41,875 nt of DNA from Methylococcaceae bacterium (GTDB taxonomy: Bacteria; Pseudomonadota; Gammaproteobacteria; Methylococcales; Methylomonadaceae), in assembly GCA_006844705.1 (NCBI GenBank), contig SPJS01000248.1, positions 1 to 41,875 of the forward strand, given 5' to 3'. Below the pieces are notes generated by a model. It was not told the origin of the DNA. It saw nothing but the letters and a program-made list of their open reading frames with translations, and did no database searches. A program made the position numbers and the translations under genes. Shown here piece after piece: positions 1-8,206 of this stretch (position 1 is its first letter; each line of letters begins with the position of its first letter).

Positions 1-1
1 G

Positions 2-94
2 CTAAAAATAATTGGACTTGATCAGAGGTTCCTTAATATAGTGTGGATGCTGGTGGCGGTCGTCTCGCTGATCAAAAAATTAGTAAAAGGATAA
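2..94 (+). CDS. 3' end of an upstream gene (partial, unrecognised)
   Basis: An open frame enters from the left edge and stops with TAA three bases before the yaiI start. The last 30 residues contain a hydrophobic stretch (FLNIVWMLVAVVSLI) followed by a lysine-rich tail, as expected for a C-terminal membrane helix with a cytoplasmic end. The family cannot be named from so short a piece. Its tight spacing to yaiI, and the AAAGGA ribosome binding site lying inside its last codons, favour a real gene over a chance frame. Confidence 0.4.
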   Translation, partial: LKIIGLDQRFLNIVWMLVAVVSLIKKLVKG

Positions 95-97
95 ATC

Positions 98-559
98 ATG
101 CACATATGGGTCGATGCCGATGCCTGCCCCAAACCGGTCAAGGAAATTCTATTCCGCGTGGCCAATCGCACGGAAACGTCCTTGACCCTGGTAGCCAATC
201 ATTTTGTACAAACGCCACCTTCAAAATTTATTAAGTTCAAGCAAGTACAATCCGGACTGGATGCAGCGGATAATGAAATAGTCAGGCGCATGTCGGCAGA
301 TGATCTGGTGATTACCGGCGATATTCCGCTGGCGGATGAGGTGTTGGACAATGGCGGGCATGCCATTAATCCCCGCGGTGAACGCTACAGTAAAGAAAAT
401 ATCAAACAGATGTTGAATATGCGAGATTTTATGGAAACCTTGCGCTCAAGCGGTATGCAGACGGGTGGGCAGTCGGCGTTGAATGCAGCAGATATCCAGG
501 CGTTTGCCAATCAGCTGGATCGGTTTATGGCGCAGCAGAAAAAGAGTCAGACGAAGTGA
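98..559 (+). CDS. yaiI: YaiI/YqxD (UPF0178, DUF188) family protein
   Basis: The 153-residue protein matches the YaiI/YqxD family along its whole length. It opens with the characteristic IWVDADACPKPVKEIL segment, has the ADNEIVR and DLVITGDIPLADE blocks in the middle, and NPRGERY, MRDFMETLR and QTGGQ toward the C-terminus. The aspartate-rich motifs resemble PIN-like nuclease folds, but the family has no settled biochemical role, so no reaction is claimed. The ATG at 98 follows AAAGGA at 86-91. The gene ends with TGA overlapping the GTG start of the next gene, so the two are probably co-transcribed. Confidence 0.93.
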   Translation: MHIWVDADACPKPVKEILFRVANRTETSLTLVANHFVQTPPSKFIKFKQVQSGLDAADNEIVRRMSADDLVITGDIPLADEVLDNGGHAINPRGERYSKENIKQMLNMRDFMETLRSSGMQTGGQSALNAADIQAFANQLDRFMAQQKKSQTK

Positions 560-1539
560 GCACTGAAAAAACTATCCGTTGGGGAATGATCGGCTGCGGC
601 CAGGTCACAGAAGTAAAAAGTGGGCCAGGATTTCAAAAGGCAGATCATTCCTGTCTTCAAGCTGTCATGTGCCGCAATGGTGAGTTAGCTAAAGACTATG
701 CGCAGCGTCACGGGGTGCCGAAATATACCGATGACAGTGATGAATTGATTCATGATTCTGAAGTGGATGCGGTATACATTGCGACGCCACCGCACGTTCA
801 TCATGACTATGTTCAGCAGGTGGCCAAGGCGGGTAAGCCGGTGTATGTGGAAAAACCAATGGCTTTGAATTATCAGCAGTGTATAGACATGAACACGGTT
901 TGTGAGAAGGCGGGTGTCCCATTATGGGTGGCGTATTATCGGCGTGCATTACCCAAGTTTCTAACCATAAAATCGCTGCTTGAAAAGGGCTTGATTGGTG
1001 AGACTCGTTCGGTGATGGTGACGTTCACCCGGCCGTTTACCCATGACCTGGGCAAGCCGCTGCCCTGGCGGGTACAGCCTGAAATCGCCGGTGGCGGATT
1101 TTTTATGGACCTGGGCTGTCATACGCTGGATTTTCTGGATTTCTTGTTTGGCCCCATCCAGCATGTTGCAGGTCATGTTAGCAATCAGGGCAAAAAATAT
1201 CCCGCTGAAGATACCGTGAGTGGCAGTTTTATGTTTACAAACGGGATTTTGGGAAGTGCAATGTGGAGTTTTGATAGCTTTGTGTATCAAGACAAAGTAG
1301 ACATCATCGGCACTCATGGAATGCTGACGTTTTCTTCATTTGGCACAGACCATCTTCAATGTATTTCAAAAAATGGCGAGCAGCAAATTACAATTGATCA
1401 TCCGAAGCATGTGCAGCAACCCTTGATTCAAAGTATGGTGAATGAATTAAACGGGCAGGGGAAATGTCCGAGCGATGGGATGAGTGCAGCGCGAACAGCA
1501 AAAGTGATGCAGGCAATGATGAGCGGGGAGCCTTTTTAA
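556..1539 (+). CDS. Gfo/Idh/MocA family NAD(P)-dependent oxidoreductase
   Basis: The 327-residue protein is a soluble dehydrogenase of the Gfo/Idh/MocA type. A Rossmann fold opens with WGMIGCGQVTEVKSGPGF (the GxGxxx dinucleotide loop). The middle has YIATPPHVHHDYV and the family hallmark VEKPMAL, whose lysine is the usual catalytic or cofactor contact. The C-terminal substrate domain contains GGGFFMDLGCHTLDFLDF, with a histidine typical of sugar or inositol dehydrogenases. The substrate cannot be told from sequence. The start is GTG at 556, overlapping the yaiI stop, so translation is probably coupled. Confidence 0.92.
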   Translation: MSTEKTIRWGMIGCGQVTEVKSGPGFQKADHSCLQAVMCRNGELAKDYAQRHGVPKYTDDSDELIHDSEVDAVYIATPPHVHHDYVQQVAKAGKPVYVEKPMALNYQQCIDMNTVCEKAGVPLWVAYYRRALPKFLTIKSLLEKGLIGETRSVMVTFTRPFTHDLGKPLPWRVQPEIAGGGFFMDLGCHTLDFLDFLFGPIQHVAGHVSNQGKKYPAEDTVSGSFMFTNGILGSAMWSFDSFVYQDKVDIIGTHGMLTFSSFGTDHLQCISKNGEQQITIDHPKHVQQPLIQSMVNELNGQGKCPSDGMSAARTAKVMQAMMSGEPF

Positions 1540-1654
1540 ACATGAGCAGGTCGCTTAAAACACTGGGTTTGGACGACATCTTGTGCTAGATTTAGCGGAT
1601 TTTTATGCATTTATGGACAATCAGGTTCAGACGAGGCGTGGTATAGGTATAGGA

Positions 1655-2428
1655 ATGATAAAGGGAAAGTACAGATTAATGAGTTCTGTTTTATTCGCAG
1701 GCGCACTATTGCCGAGTGCCGTCTTGCAGGCCGATGCACTGTCTCAGGCCATCAGGACTGAAACGGCGACCAACGAGGCAGCCATTCGTTCGCAAAAAAA
1801 GATCGACGGGTTAAGTGACAAGACGCGCGAAATGCTGGAACAGTACCGTTCTGCCGTGCATCAAAGCAAAAACCTGAAAACCTATAATGCGCACCTCAAT
1901 GATTTGCTGACGTCGCAGCTGGAAGAAAAGGCATCATTGCAGCAGCAGTTATTGGATATTGAAACCACCCAACATGACGTTGTGCCACTGATGCTACGCA
2001 TGCTGGAAAGCCTGAAATCGTTTGTCGATCTGGATATTCCGTTTCTTGCGCAAGAGCGTCAACTTCGGTTGCAACAACTGGATGAGATGATGGTGCGTGC
2101 CGATGTGAGTGCGGCAGAGAAATATCGCCGGATTATCGAGGCCTATCAAATAGAAAATGAATATGGCAAAACCATCGAATCTTATCGGGGCGAGTTGGAG
2201 AAAGAGGGTTTGATGAGTACCGTAGATTTTCTGCGCCTGGGGCGTGTCGCGCTTTATTATCAATTGCTGGATGGTAGCGAAACCGGCTATTGGGACAGGG
2301 AAAGCAAACAATGGCAGGTATTGGCGGATGAATATCGCACCCCGATCCGCAATGGGCTGCGTATAGCACGTAAAGAGGCTGCGCCGGATTTATTGACCCT
2401 GCCAGTACCGGCAGTGGAGGCTGAGTGA
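1655..2428 (+). CDS. DUF3450 family periplasmic coiled-coil protein of a TonB2-type system
   Basis: This is the first gene of a six-gene TonB operon. The frame is open from 1583. The ATG at 1655 gives a short basic start followed by a hydrophobic segment ending LPSAVLQADAL, a plausible signal peptide; an ATG at 1679, preceded by AGGGAAAG, is the alternative. The mature part is mainly heptad-rich helix (EQYRSAVHQSKNLKTYNAHL and following), then the conserved DUF3450 stretch FLAQERQLRLQQLDEMM and a C-terminal LRLGRVALYYQLLDG block. DUF3450 proteins are regularly encoded beside TtpC/ExbB/ExbD/TonB genes in marine gammaproteobacteria. A periplasmic accessory role in TonB energy transduction is inferred from this context. 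Confidence 0.85.
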   Translation: MIKGKYRLMSSVLFAGALLPSAVLQADALSQAIRTETATNEAAIRSQKKIDGLSDKTREMLEQYRSAVHQSKNLKTYNAHLNDLLTSQLEEKASLQQQLLDIETTQHDVVPLMLRMLESLKSFVDLDIPFLAQERQLRLQQLDEMMVRADVSAAEKYRRIIEAYQIENEYGKTIESYRGELEKEGLMSTVDFLRLGRVALYYQLLDGSETGYWDRESKQWQVLADEYRTPIRNGLRIARKEAAPDLLTLPVPAVEAE

Positions 2429-3753
2429 TGAGAGGAATTTTATTATTTGGTCTGGTGGTGGCGTCGTTTTCATTACCGGCGGAGCATCTTGATCTGGATC
2501 AGTTGTTACAAAAAGTCAAAAAACAACAGGGCGCTGATGCACGTATCAATAAACAACGGGAAGCTGTTTTTTTAGCTGAGAAACAACAGCAGCAGGCCAA
2601 GCTGCAAAAAGTTCAGGCTGAGTTGAAAGCACAGCAATCACTAAGTACCCGTCTGAAGAATCAACTGGAAACCAATGAAGCGGAACTGGCAGAGCTGGAA
2701 ACCCAGTTGCAGGCTTTAAGTGGCGAGTTAGGCGAGTTGTTCGGTGTGGCAAGACAAGCGGCCGGAGATTTGAAAGCGGAATTTCGCGATTCCATCATTT
2801 CCGCCCAATTTCCAGCCCGTTCTCGGGCCCTGGATGGGGTGGCCAATAGCAAGGCATTACCTACGACTGAGCAATTGGAGCTGTTATGGTTCAGCCTGCA
2901 ACAGGAAATGACCGAATCTTCCAAAGTTGTGAAATATCAGGCCGATGTGCAAACCGCATCGGGCGAACCGAAGCAGGCTGAAGTGGTTCGCGTCGGTGCG
3001 TTTAATGTGATGGCAGATGGCAAGTATCTGCGATATTTACCGGAAACCGGTAAGCTCTCTGAGTTATCACGCCAGCCGGCGGATAAATATCTTGCGCTTG
3101 CCCAGAATCTGGCAAACCAGGAAAAAGGGCCGGTGAAAGCGGCTGTTGATCCCACCCGGGGTGTTATTTTAAGCATGTTGATCCAGACGCCGAATACCTT
3201 TGAACGTATTCACCAAGGGGGTGTGATTGGGTATATCATTCTTGGGCTGGGCGGGATAGGCCTGGTATTTGCGATTGTGCGACTGGTCATGCTGGCATTG
3301 ACGGGTACAAAAATGCAGGCGCAAATCAATTCAGATCAATTAAATGAAGGCAACCCTTTGGGGCGAGTGCTGGCCGCCGCCGAGCATGCGGATAGCCAAG
3401 ATATCGAGACCGTGGAGTTATTGCTGGATGAAGCGATTACCCGTGAAGTTCCGGCATTGGAACGCGGTTTGTCATTGATTAAATTGTTGGCGGCGGTGGC
3501 ACCGTTACTTGGCTTGTTGGGCACGGTGACCGGCATGATTTCCACATTCCAGTCGATTAGCCTGTTTGGTACCGGCGACCCAAAATTAATGGCCGGAGGT
3601 ATTTCGCAGGCACTGGTCACCACCATGCTGGGTTTGTGTGTGGCCTTGCCGTTATTGTTTCTGCATAGCCTGGTCGCATCCCGCAGCCGCGTGCTAACCC
3701 AGGTTCTGGATGAACAATCTGCCGGGCTGGTCAGCCGACGCGCGGGGAAATAA
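2428..3753 (+). CDS. TtpC-like MotA/TolQ/ExbB proton-channel protein with N-terminal periplasmic coiled coil
   Basis: About 441 residues, roughly twice the length of ordinary ExbB. A signal-like hydrophobic start (GILLFGLVVASFSLPAEH) is followed by a long glutamine-rich coiled coil (about residues 20-110) and a periplasmic region. The MotA/TolQ/ExbB module comes last: a first membrane helix near residues 265-290 and two more around LLAAVAPLLGLLGTVTGMIS and TTMLGLCVALPLLFLHSLV. The ALV.T.LGL pattern is typical of the family. This architecture is that of Vibrio TtpC, which is needed by the TonB2 complex. The start is ATG 2428 (GTG 2425 is possible), overlapping the DUF3450 stop. It probably sits in the inner membrane with the next three products. 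Confidence 0.88.
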   Translation: MRGILLFGLVVASFSLPAEHLDLDQLLQKVKKQQGADARINKQREAVFLAEKQQQQAKLQKVQAELKAQQSLSTRLKNQLETNEAELAELETQLQALSGELGELFGVARQAAGDLKAEFRDSIISAQFPARSRALDGVANSKALPTTEQLELLWFSLQQEMTESSKVVKYQADVQTASGEPKQAEVVRVGAFNVMADGKYLRYLPETGKLSELSRQPADKYLALAQNLANQEKGPVKAAVDPTRGVILSMLIQTPNTFERIHQGGVIGYIILGLGGIGLVFAIVRLVMLALTGTKMQAQINSDQLNEGNPLGRVLAAAEHADSQDIETVELLLDEAITREVPALERGLSLIKLLAAVAPLLGLLGTVTGMISTFQSISLFGTGDPKLMAGGISQALVTTMLGLCVALPLLFLHSLVASRSRVLTQVLDEQSAGLVSRRAGK

Positions 3754-3758
3754 ATCGC

Positions 3759-4283
3759 ATGGGAGCCTTGCTAGAACAGTTTGATCTGATTCAGCAGTTT
3801 ATTGTTGCCGGAGGCGCGGTATTGCCGTTCATCTTATTGGTGTCGGTGGTATTGTGGTTTCTGGTGGTTGAACGTCTGCTCTTTTTCAAGTTTCATTATC
3901 CGTCGCTACGCGATCAATGGTTGCAGGAATGGCATCAGCGCAACGATAAGTCGTCCAAACATGCGCGGCATATTCGTCTGGCGATGATTTCACAGGCATC
4001 GATGACATTGCAAAACTCGTTACCTTTGATAAAAATGCTGGTGGCGGTGTGTCCACTGATCGGTTTACTGGGGACAGTAACCGGGATGATTCATGTGTTT
4101 GATGTGATGGCCGTAACCGGAAACGGTAATCCGCGGGCAATGGCAGACGGTGTATCGCAAGCGACCATTCCAACCATGGCGGGCATGGTGATTGCCATTG
4201 GTGGTTTATATTTTAACCGACTGCTGGAAGAGCGAGCCAATGAAGAAATTCACCGGCTCAGTGATTTGTTACAAAACCATTAG
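3759..4283 (+). CDS. exbB: ExbB/TolQ-type proton channel subunit
   Basis: The 174-residue inner-membrane protein has three predicted helices. The first is near residues 17-38 (GAVLPFILLVSVVLWFLVVE). The other two form the conserved MotA/TolQ/ExbB pair: MLVAVCPLIGLLGTVTGMIH, and QATIPTMAGMVIAIGGLYF after the conserved GNGNPRAMADGVSQA loop. With ExbD it should form the proton-conducting motor that energises TonB. It starts five bases after the long TtpC-like gene and is followed three bases later by exbD, so it belongs to the same transcript. The length is normal for TonB2-type ExbB. Confidence 0.93.
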   Translation: MGALLEQFDLIQQFIVAGGAVLPFILLVSVVLWFLVVERLLFFKFHYPSLRDQWLQEWHQRNDKSSKHARHIRLAMISQASMTLQNSLPLIKMLVAVCPLIGLLGTVTGMIHVFDVMAVTGNGNPRAMADGVSQATIPTMAGMVIAIGGLYFNRLLEERANEEIHRLSDLLQNH

Positions 4284-4286
4284 ATT

Positions 4287-4700
4287 ATGCGAAGAAGAAG
4301 CCGCCGCGCGGACAGCGAGCAAAATGCAGATATTGATATGACTCCGATGCTGGATATCGTGTTTATCATGCTGATTTTTTTTATTGTCACGACCTCATTT
4401 GTCAAAGAATCCGGCATTGAAGTCAATCGTCCGACGGCTCAGACTGCGACGCGCAAAGAGCAGGGCAATATCATTGTCGCAATCAGGGCGAATGGCGATA
4501 TCTGGATCGACAAGCGTCAGGTGGATGTGCGTGCGGTGCGTGCCAATGTCGCGCGTTTACATGCCGAACAACCGCTAGGAGCGGTAGTGATTGCTGCAGA
4601 CAAGGAAACCAAAGTCAGTGTGCTGACGCAGGTGATGGATCAGATTCGTCTGGCCGGTATTACCAATGCCAGCATTGCAACCGAGAGTGACGGGCAGTGA
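4287..4700 (+). CDS. exbD: ExbD biopolymer transport protein
   Basis: The 137-residue protein has the standard ExbD layout: a short basic cytoplasmic tail, one membrane helix, and a periplasmic domain. The helix region DMTPMLDIVFIMLIFFIVTT contains the aspartate (residue 23) equivalent to the proton-binding Asp of ExbD/TolR. The periplasmic part ends VLTQVMDQIRLAGITNASIA, which matches the family. It should associate with the ExbB subunits to couple proton flow to TonB. Its end overlaps the tonB start by four bases (GTGA). Confidence 0.94.
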   Translation: MRRRSRRADSEQNADIDMTPMLDIVFIMLIFFIVTTSFVKESGIEVNRPTAQTATRKEQGNIIVAIRANGDIWIDKRQVDVRAVRANVARLHAEQPLGAVVIAADKETKVSVLTQVMDQIRLAGITNASIATESDGQ

Positions 4701-5350
4701 CACGCGGCCTGACTTCCCTTTCCGCAGGCGTCGTCATTTCGCTGTTTTTATTCTGGTTAATGCAGTTTTTGATCAGTCAGAATCAGCAAACATTCAAAAA
4801 GTCATCGTCCCTGCAAATGACCGAATTTGTGCGCTTGAAACGTGACAGCAAGGTTGAAACCCGCGACAGAATTATTCCTGAACCACCCAAACCCAAAAAA
4901 CAGCCGCCTCCATCGCCGCCCATGCAGACTCGACAATCTCAGGTGCAGCAGGAACCTTTACCTGATATGGCCATGCCAAATCTGGATATTCCACTGGATA
5001 CGCGAAACCTGTCCGGCAATTTAATGGCTGGGATTAATGTAGGAAAACAGGCAGCCGTCGGCAAGCCCGGGAAAATCAATAGCGGCCTGATTCCACTGGT
5101 GCGCATAGAGCCGCGCTATCCGTTACGCGCTCAACGTCGACGCATTCAGGGCTGGGTGAAGCTGGAATTTACCATTACTGAAAACGGCAGTGTGAAAGAT
5201 GCTGTTGTGGTGGCGTCCGCGCCGTCAGAAATCTTTAACCGTAATGCATTAAAAGCAATCACGCGCTGGAAATTCAAGCCCAAACTGGTCAATGGCAAAC
5301 CCGTCAGGCAACGCGCCGTGCAGGTCATGGACTTTAAACTGAGACGATGA
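4697..5350 (+). CDS. tonB: TonB family energy-transducing protein
   Basis: The 217-residue protein starts at GTG 4697, overlapping exbD. It has an N-terminal membrane anchor (VVISLFLFWLMQFLI), then a proline- and lysine-rich spacer (PEPPKPKKQPPPSPP), then a TonB C-terminal domain. That domain shows RIEPRYPLRAQRRRIQGWVK and NRNALKAITRWKFKP, including the conserved YP motif. It is expected to span the periplasm and power TonB-dependent outer-membrane receptors. No TonB-dependent receptor is encoded in this window, so the substrate is unknown. The spacer is short, as in TonB2 proteins. Confidence 0.93.
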   Translation: MTRGLTSLSAGVVISLFLFWLMQFLISQNQQTFKKSSSLQMTEFVRLKRDSKVETRDRIIPEPPKPKKQPPPSPPMQTRQSQVQQEPLPDMAMPNLDIPLDTRNLSGNLMAGINVGKQAAVGKPGKINSGLIPLVRIEPRYPLRAQRRRIQGWVKLEFTITENGSVKDAVVVASAPSEIFNRNALKAITRWKFKPKLVNGKPVRQRAVQVMDFKLRR

Positions 5351-6540
5351 TGATACGCAGTGTTCTATTGATGTGCCTGATTTGTTTTGTCGGTGGAGTC
5401 ACTGCGCAGAGCAAGAAGACCACAGTCTCTCCCAACGTTTTCAAACAGCTGAGTAAATCAAATGAATTGATTGAAAAGAAAAAATACGCAGCGGCACGGG
5501 AAACGTTGAAAATAGCGTTATCAAAAAGTAAAAAGAATAGCTTTGAACAGGCTGCTGTGCTGCGTGCCTTGTCTTCGGTCAATGCGTTACAGTCAGCATA
5601 TGTCAAAGCAGCTCAGCAGCTTGCGCAGGCAGTAAACTTAAATGTGTTTCCTGATGATCAGCAACAGCAGGCGATTTTGAATTTAGGGCAGTTGTATCTG
5701 GCGTCCGAGCAATATCGTCAGGCCATTGCGACGCTGGTTCCTTGGCTGGCGAAAAACGCCTCTCCAGATCCTGAATTAAGTGTGTTGCTTGCCAACGCTT
5801 ATGCGCAAACCAAACAGTACAGTCAAGCGTTGCCCCATATTAAACGGGCGATAGCGTCAAAAAGAAAGCCGCCTGAGGCATGGTTGCAATTGAATCTGGC
5901 CTTGCTTTACGAGTTAAAGCGGTATCGTTCTGCCGCTCAGTTGCTTGAGCGCTTGATTAAACGTTTTCCTGATAACAAAGATTATTGGGAGCAGCTTTCC
6001 AGTGTTTATGTGCAAAGCAAGCAATATAAAAAAGCGGCCGGAGTGAAACATTTGGCATTGCAAAAAGGCGTGCTGCACAGGGAAAAGGACATTTTGTCGG
6101 TTGTTGATTTATATGGTTTTGTCGGAGCGCCATTCAAAGCGGCGGACATAATGCAATCAGCGCTAAAGGCAGGCTCGGTAAAAAGGCATGCGAGCAACTG
6201 GGAAAAACTGGCCAATGTATGGTTGCAGGCGCGTGAATACGATAAAGCAATCAATGCCCTGGCGAAGGCGTCATTGCTGCATTCCAGGGGTGAGTTGTTT
6301 TTGCGGCTGGGGCAAATTCATATTGAGCTGGAGCAATGGGATAAAGCCATCAGTGCGTTGCAACAAGCCTTGCAAAAAGGAGGTTTAAAGCAGCCCGGCC
6401 AGGCGCATTTGTTGATAGGCGTCAGTAGCTATGAGCTCAATCGGAAGCAACAGGCGATGCAGGCATTTCGTTCGGCAAGTCAATTTAACAGGCAGAAAAA
6501 AAGTGCTCAACAATGGTTGAGTTATTTGGCGTCTGAATAG
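5347..6540 (+). CDS. TPR-repeat protein, last gene of the TonB operon
   Basis: The 397-residue protein has a signal peptide (MMIRSVLLMCLICFVGGVTAQ) and then tandem tetratricopeptide repeats over nearly its full length. Helix pairs such as LNLGQLYLASEQYRQAIATL, LANAYAQTKQYSQALPHIKR and LGQIHIELEQWDKAISALQQ carry the TPR consensus small and aromatic residues. It starts with ATG overlapping the tonB stop (ATGA), so it is translationally coupled. A TPR protein in the same place is part of the Vibrio TonB2 operon. A periplasmic scaffold for the TtpC/ExbB/ExbD/TonB complex is the likely role, inferred from context. Confidence 0.88.
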   Translation: MMIRSVLLMCLICFVGGVTAQSKKTTVSPNVFKQLSKSNELIEKKKYAAARETLKIALSKSKKNSFEQAAVLRALSSVNALQSAYVKAAQQLAQAVNLNVFPDDQQQQAILNLGQLYLASEQYRQAIATLVPWLAKNASPDPELSVLLANAYAQTKQYSQALPHIKRAIASKRKPPEAWLQLNLALLYELKRYRSAAQLLERLIKRFPDNKDYWEQLSSVYVQSKQYKKAAGVKHLALQKGVLHREKDILSVVDLYGFVGAPFKAADIMQSALKAGSVKRHASNWEKLANVWLQAREYDKAINALAKASLLHSRGELFLRLGQIHIELEQWDKAISALQQALQKGGLKQPGQAHLLIGVSSYELNRKQQAMQAFRSASQFNRQKKSAQQWLSYLASE

Positions 6541-6557
6541 CTGGGAAAGAGATCTAG

Positions 6558-6718
6558 GGGGTGTCGGATTATGCGTAATTCTACTGTGGCGATGGATGGG
6601 ATATCGGCTTATTTTTCCGGTCTTTTCCGTTACGTAGTCCCACTATGCGCCTTAAAGATCAAAAAAAGTCGCTCGATGTCTCACTCGCCTGACGACGAAC
6701 CCCATAACCCGACAGCCT
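6558..6718. mobile_element. MITE-like element with terminal inverted repeats and 5-bp target duplication
   Basis: A 161-bp non-coding block has imperfect 16-bp terminal inverted repeats. The left end GGGGTGTCGGATTATG (6558-6573) matches the reverse complement of the right end (6703-6718) at 13 of 16 positions. It is flanked by the direct repeat TCTAG at 6553-6557 and 6719-6723, the expected target-site duplication. It contains no open frame of useful length. The structure is that of a miniature inverted-repeat transposable element; the parent transposon is not in the window. It lies just downstream of the TonB operon and may also influence its 3' end. Confidence 0.72.
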
Positions 6719-6764
6719 TCTAGTGGGTGAAATGTGCGTCCCTGCACAAGTTATGATAGGTAAA

Positions 6765-7277
6765 TTAACCGACGCAATTCAACCCTCTGTCTTCATATAA
6801 GCGTTTTTTCTTCCAACCAGCAAATCTACTGTCATCGAAAGGAAGATCGTTATCAATGGCATGCTCATAACAGCTACGGAACAGGCGTGCAGTTCTAAAA
6901 GCATGTAATTCACTATCTGCGGTTACAATTTCGATATTGCCAACCTGGAAGGTTTTATTGCGTGATTTTCCGTCTTTAACCCAGAAAACTGTATAGCAAA
7001 GGTAGCTTTTGTCTTTTCTGTGGTCATATTTGATGGTGCGGGATACGCCGGTTAAACCCGTAGTGGTTTTATTCTTTGGCGGTTTCAGGAAGCGTGTTTT
7101 GCTGCCTTTGAGCACAACCAGCATCTGGTCCCGCCAGGTAATTGCTGCTTGCAATGATTTACTGCGGTTTCCCCAGAGTTTGTGGGAAAAATAGCGGCTA
7201 CTTTCTTTGCCGCGTCTTACAATGCGTACTTGATACCCAAATTCATCGGGTTCGGTAATATGTTTTACTTTTGCCAT
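6765..7277 (-). CDS. AP2/ERF-like DNA-binding domain protein
   Basis: The 170-residue protein is rich in basic and aromatic residues. The stretch from about residue 72 to 135 (TGLTGVSRTIKY, then YTVFWVKDGKSRNKTFQVG, then HAFRTARLFR) fits the bacterial AP2 pattern: a GVSR start, three short strands, then a helix. Bacterial AP2 domains mostly occur in HNH homing endonucleases and phage or mobile-element proteins. No HNH motif is seen here, so it may be a stand-alone DNA binder or a remnant. The ATG at 7277 has TAGGAC seven bases upstream. The gene stands alone between a MITE and the peroxiredoxin gene. Confidence 0.6.
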   Translation of the reverse strand: MAKVKHITEPDEFGYQVRIVRRGKESSRYFSHKLWGNRSKSLQAAITWRDQMLVVLKGSKTRFLKPPKNKTTTGLTGVSRTIKYDHRKDKSYLCYTVFWVKDGKSRNKTFQVGNIEIVTADSELHAFRTARLFRSCYEHAIDNDLPFDDSRFAGWKKKRLYEDRGLNCVG

Positions 7278-7529
7278 GTGTCCTACCTGAAGCTAAGTGC
7301 GGCGTGCTACGGATAGTGTCAATTCTTAAGAAATGGAGCCTATCTTTGCCGTTAATATTGTAATTTTTTGACTACAAAATAGCACTAAACCGAGTTGTTT
7401 TTCAAGTAAAAAATTTAGTATTAACTGATCTAATTCCCAGTGAATTGGTGTAGAATAAATGCGGTCTGATTCCTGATTTTGGAAATTTTATCAACCCCTT
7501 GTTTTACAAGAATTTTTTGGAGTGAAGTA

Positions 7530-8135
7530 ATGAGTGTACTAGTTGGCAAACAAGCCCCAGATTTTACTGTCCCTGCTGTTTTAGGTGATGGACAAATTGT
7601 TGATGAGTTCAGTTTTTCATCTGCAACCAGCGGCAAATATGCGGTGGTTTTCTTTTACCCACTGGATTTTACTTTTGTATGTCCTAGTGAACTGATTGCT
7701 CTGGATCACCGCATGGATGAGTTCACCAGCCGTGGCGTTGAAGTGGTGGCGGTGTCTATCGATTCGCATTTTACACATAATGCATGGCGTAATACACCTG
7801 TTAATGAAGGCGGTATTGGCCCAGTTAAATACACCATGGCGGCTGATATGACACATAGCATCTGTCAGGACTATGATGTAGAAGTTGACGGTGTAGGTGT
7901 CGCTTATCGTGGTAGTTTCCTGATCGATAAAGATGGTGTGGTTCGTCATCAGGTGGTTAACGATTTACCTTTGGGTCGTAACATGGATGAAATGTTACGT
8001 ATGATTGATGCGTTGCAGTTCCACGAAGAACATGGTGAAGTGTGTCCTGCTGGCTGGAATAAAGGCGACACGGGTATGGATGCGAGCCCGGATGGGGTTG
8101 CTAAATATCTGGGTGAAAACGCTGACGCTTTGTAA
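7530..8135 (+). CDS. Typical 2-Cys peroxiredoxin (AhpC/TSA family)
   Basis: The ATG at 7530, preceded by GGAGTGAAG, gives a 201-residue protein of normal length; upstream in-frame codons to 7479 are unlikely to be used. It has the peroxidatic cysteine in FYPLDFTFVCPSE and the resolving cysteine near the C-terminus in EVCPAGW, so it is a typical 2-Cys peroxiredoxin that forms intersubunit disulfides. The active-site arginine lies in VAYRGSFLIDKDG. It should reduce H2O2 and organic hydroperoxides in the cytoplasm, probably using thioredoxin. It is monocistronic, with 250 bp of AT-rich DNA upstream and a strong terminator downstream. Confidence 0.94.
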   Translation: MSVLVGKQAPDFTVPAVLGDGQIVDEFSFSSATSGKYAVVFFYPLDFTFVCPSELIALDHRMDEFTSRGVEVVAVSIDSHFTHNAWRNTPVNEGGIGPVKYTMAADMTHSICQDYDVEVDGVGVAYRGSFLIDKDGVVRHQVVNDLPLGRNMDEMLRMIDALQFHEEHGEVCPAGWNKGDTGMDASPDGVAKYLGENADAL

Positions 8136-8152
8136 GTTTCAGCTTTCATTAA

Positions 8153-8190
8153 GCAATAAAAAAGGGTGCTTCGGCACCCTTTTTTATTGC
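8153..8190. terminator. Bidirectional rho-independent terminator
   Basis: A perfect 17-bp stem (8153-8169 with 8174-8190) encloses the tetraloop TTCG. The GC core GGGTGC/GCACCC is flanked by runs of A on the left and T on the right, so it can terminate both the peroxiredoxin transcript and the convergent membrane-protein gene. Confidence 0.95.
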
Positions 8191-8206
8191 TGGGCAGGTC
8201 AAGATT

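Noticed and set aside
2133..2369. Minus-strand frames within the DUF3450 gene and similar frames inside other genes
   Set aside because: They overlap well-supported genes completely, have no ribosome binding sites or family motifs, and are shadows of the coding strand.
7368..7396. TTGACT before the peroxiredoxin gene as a promoter
   Set aside because: No acceptable -10 is found 16-18 bp downstream. TAGAAT at 7451-7456 lacks a matching -35. I could not settle on a promoter.
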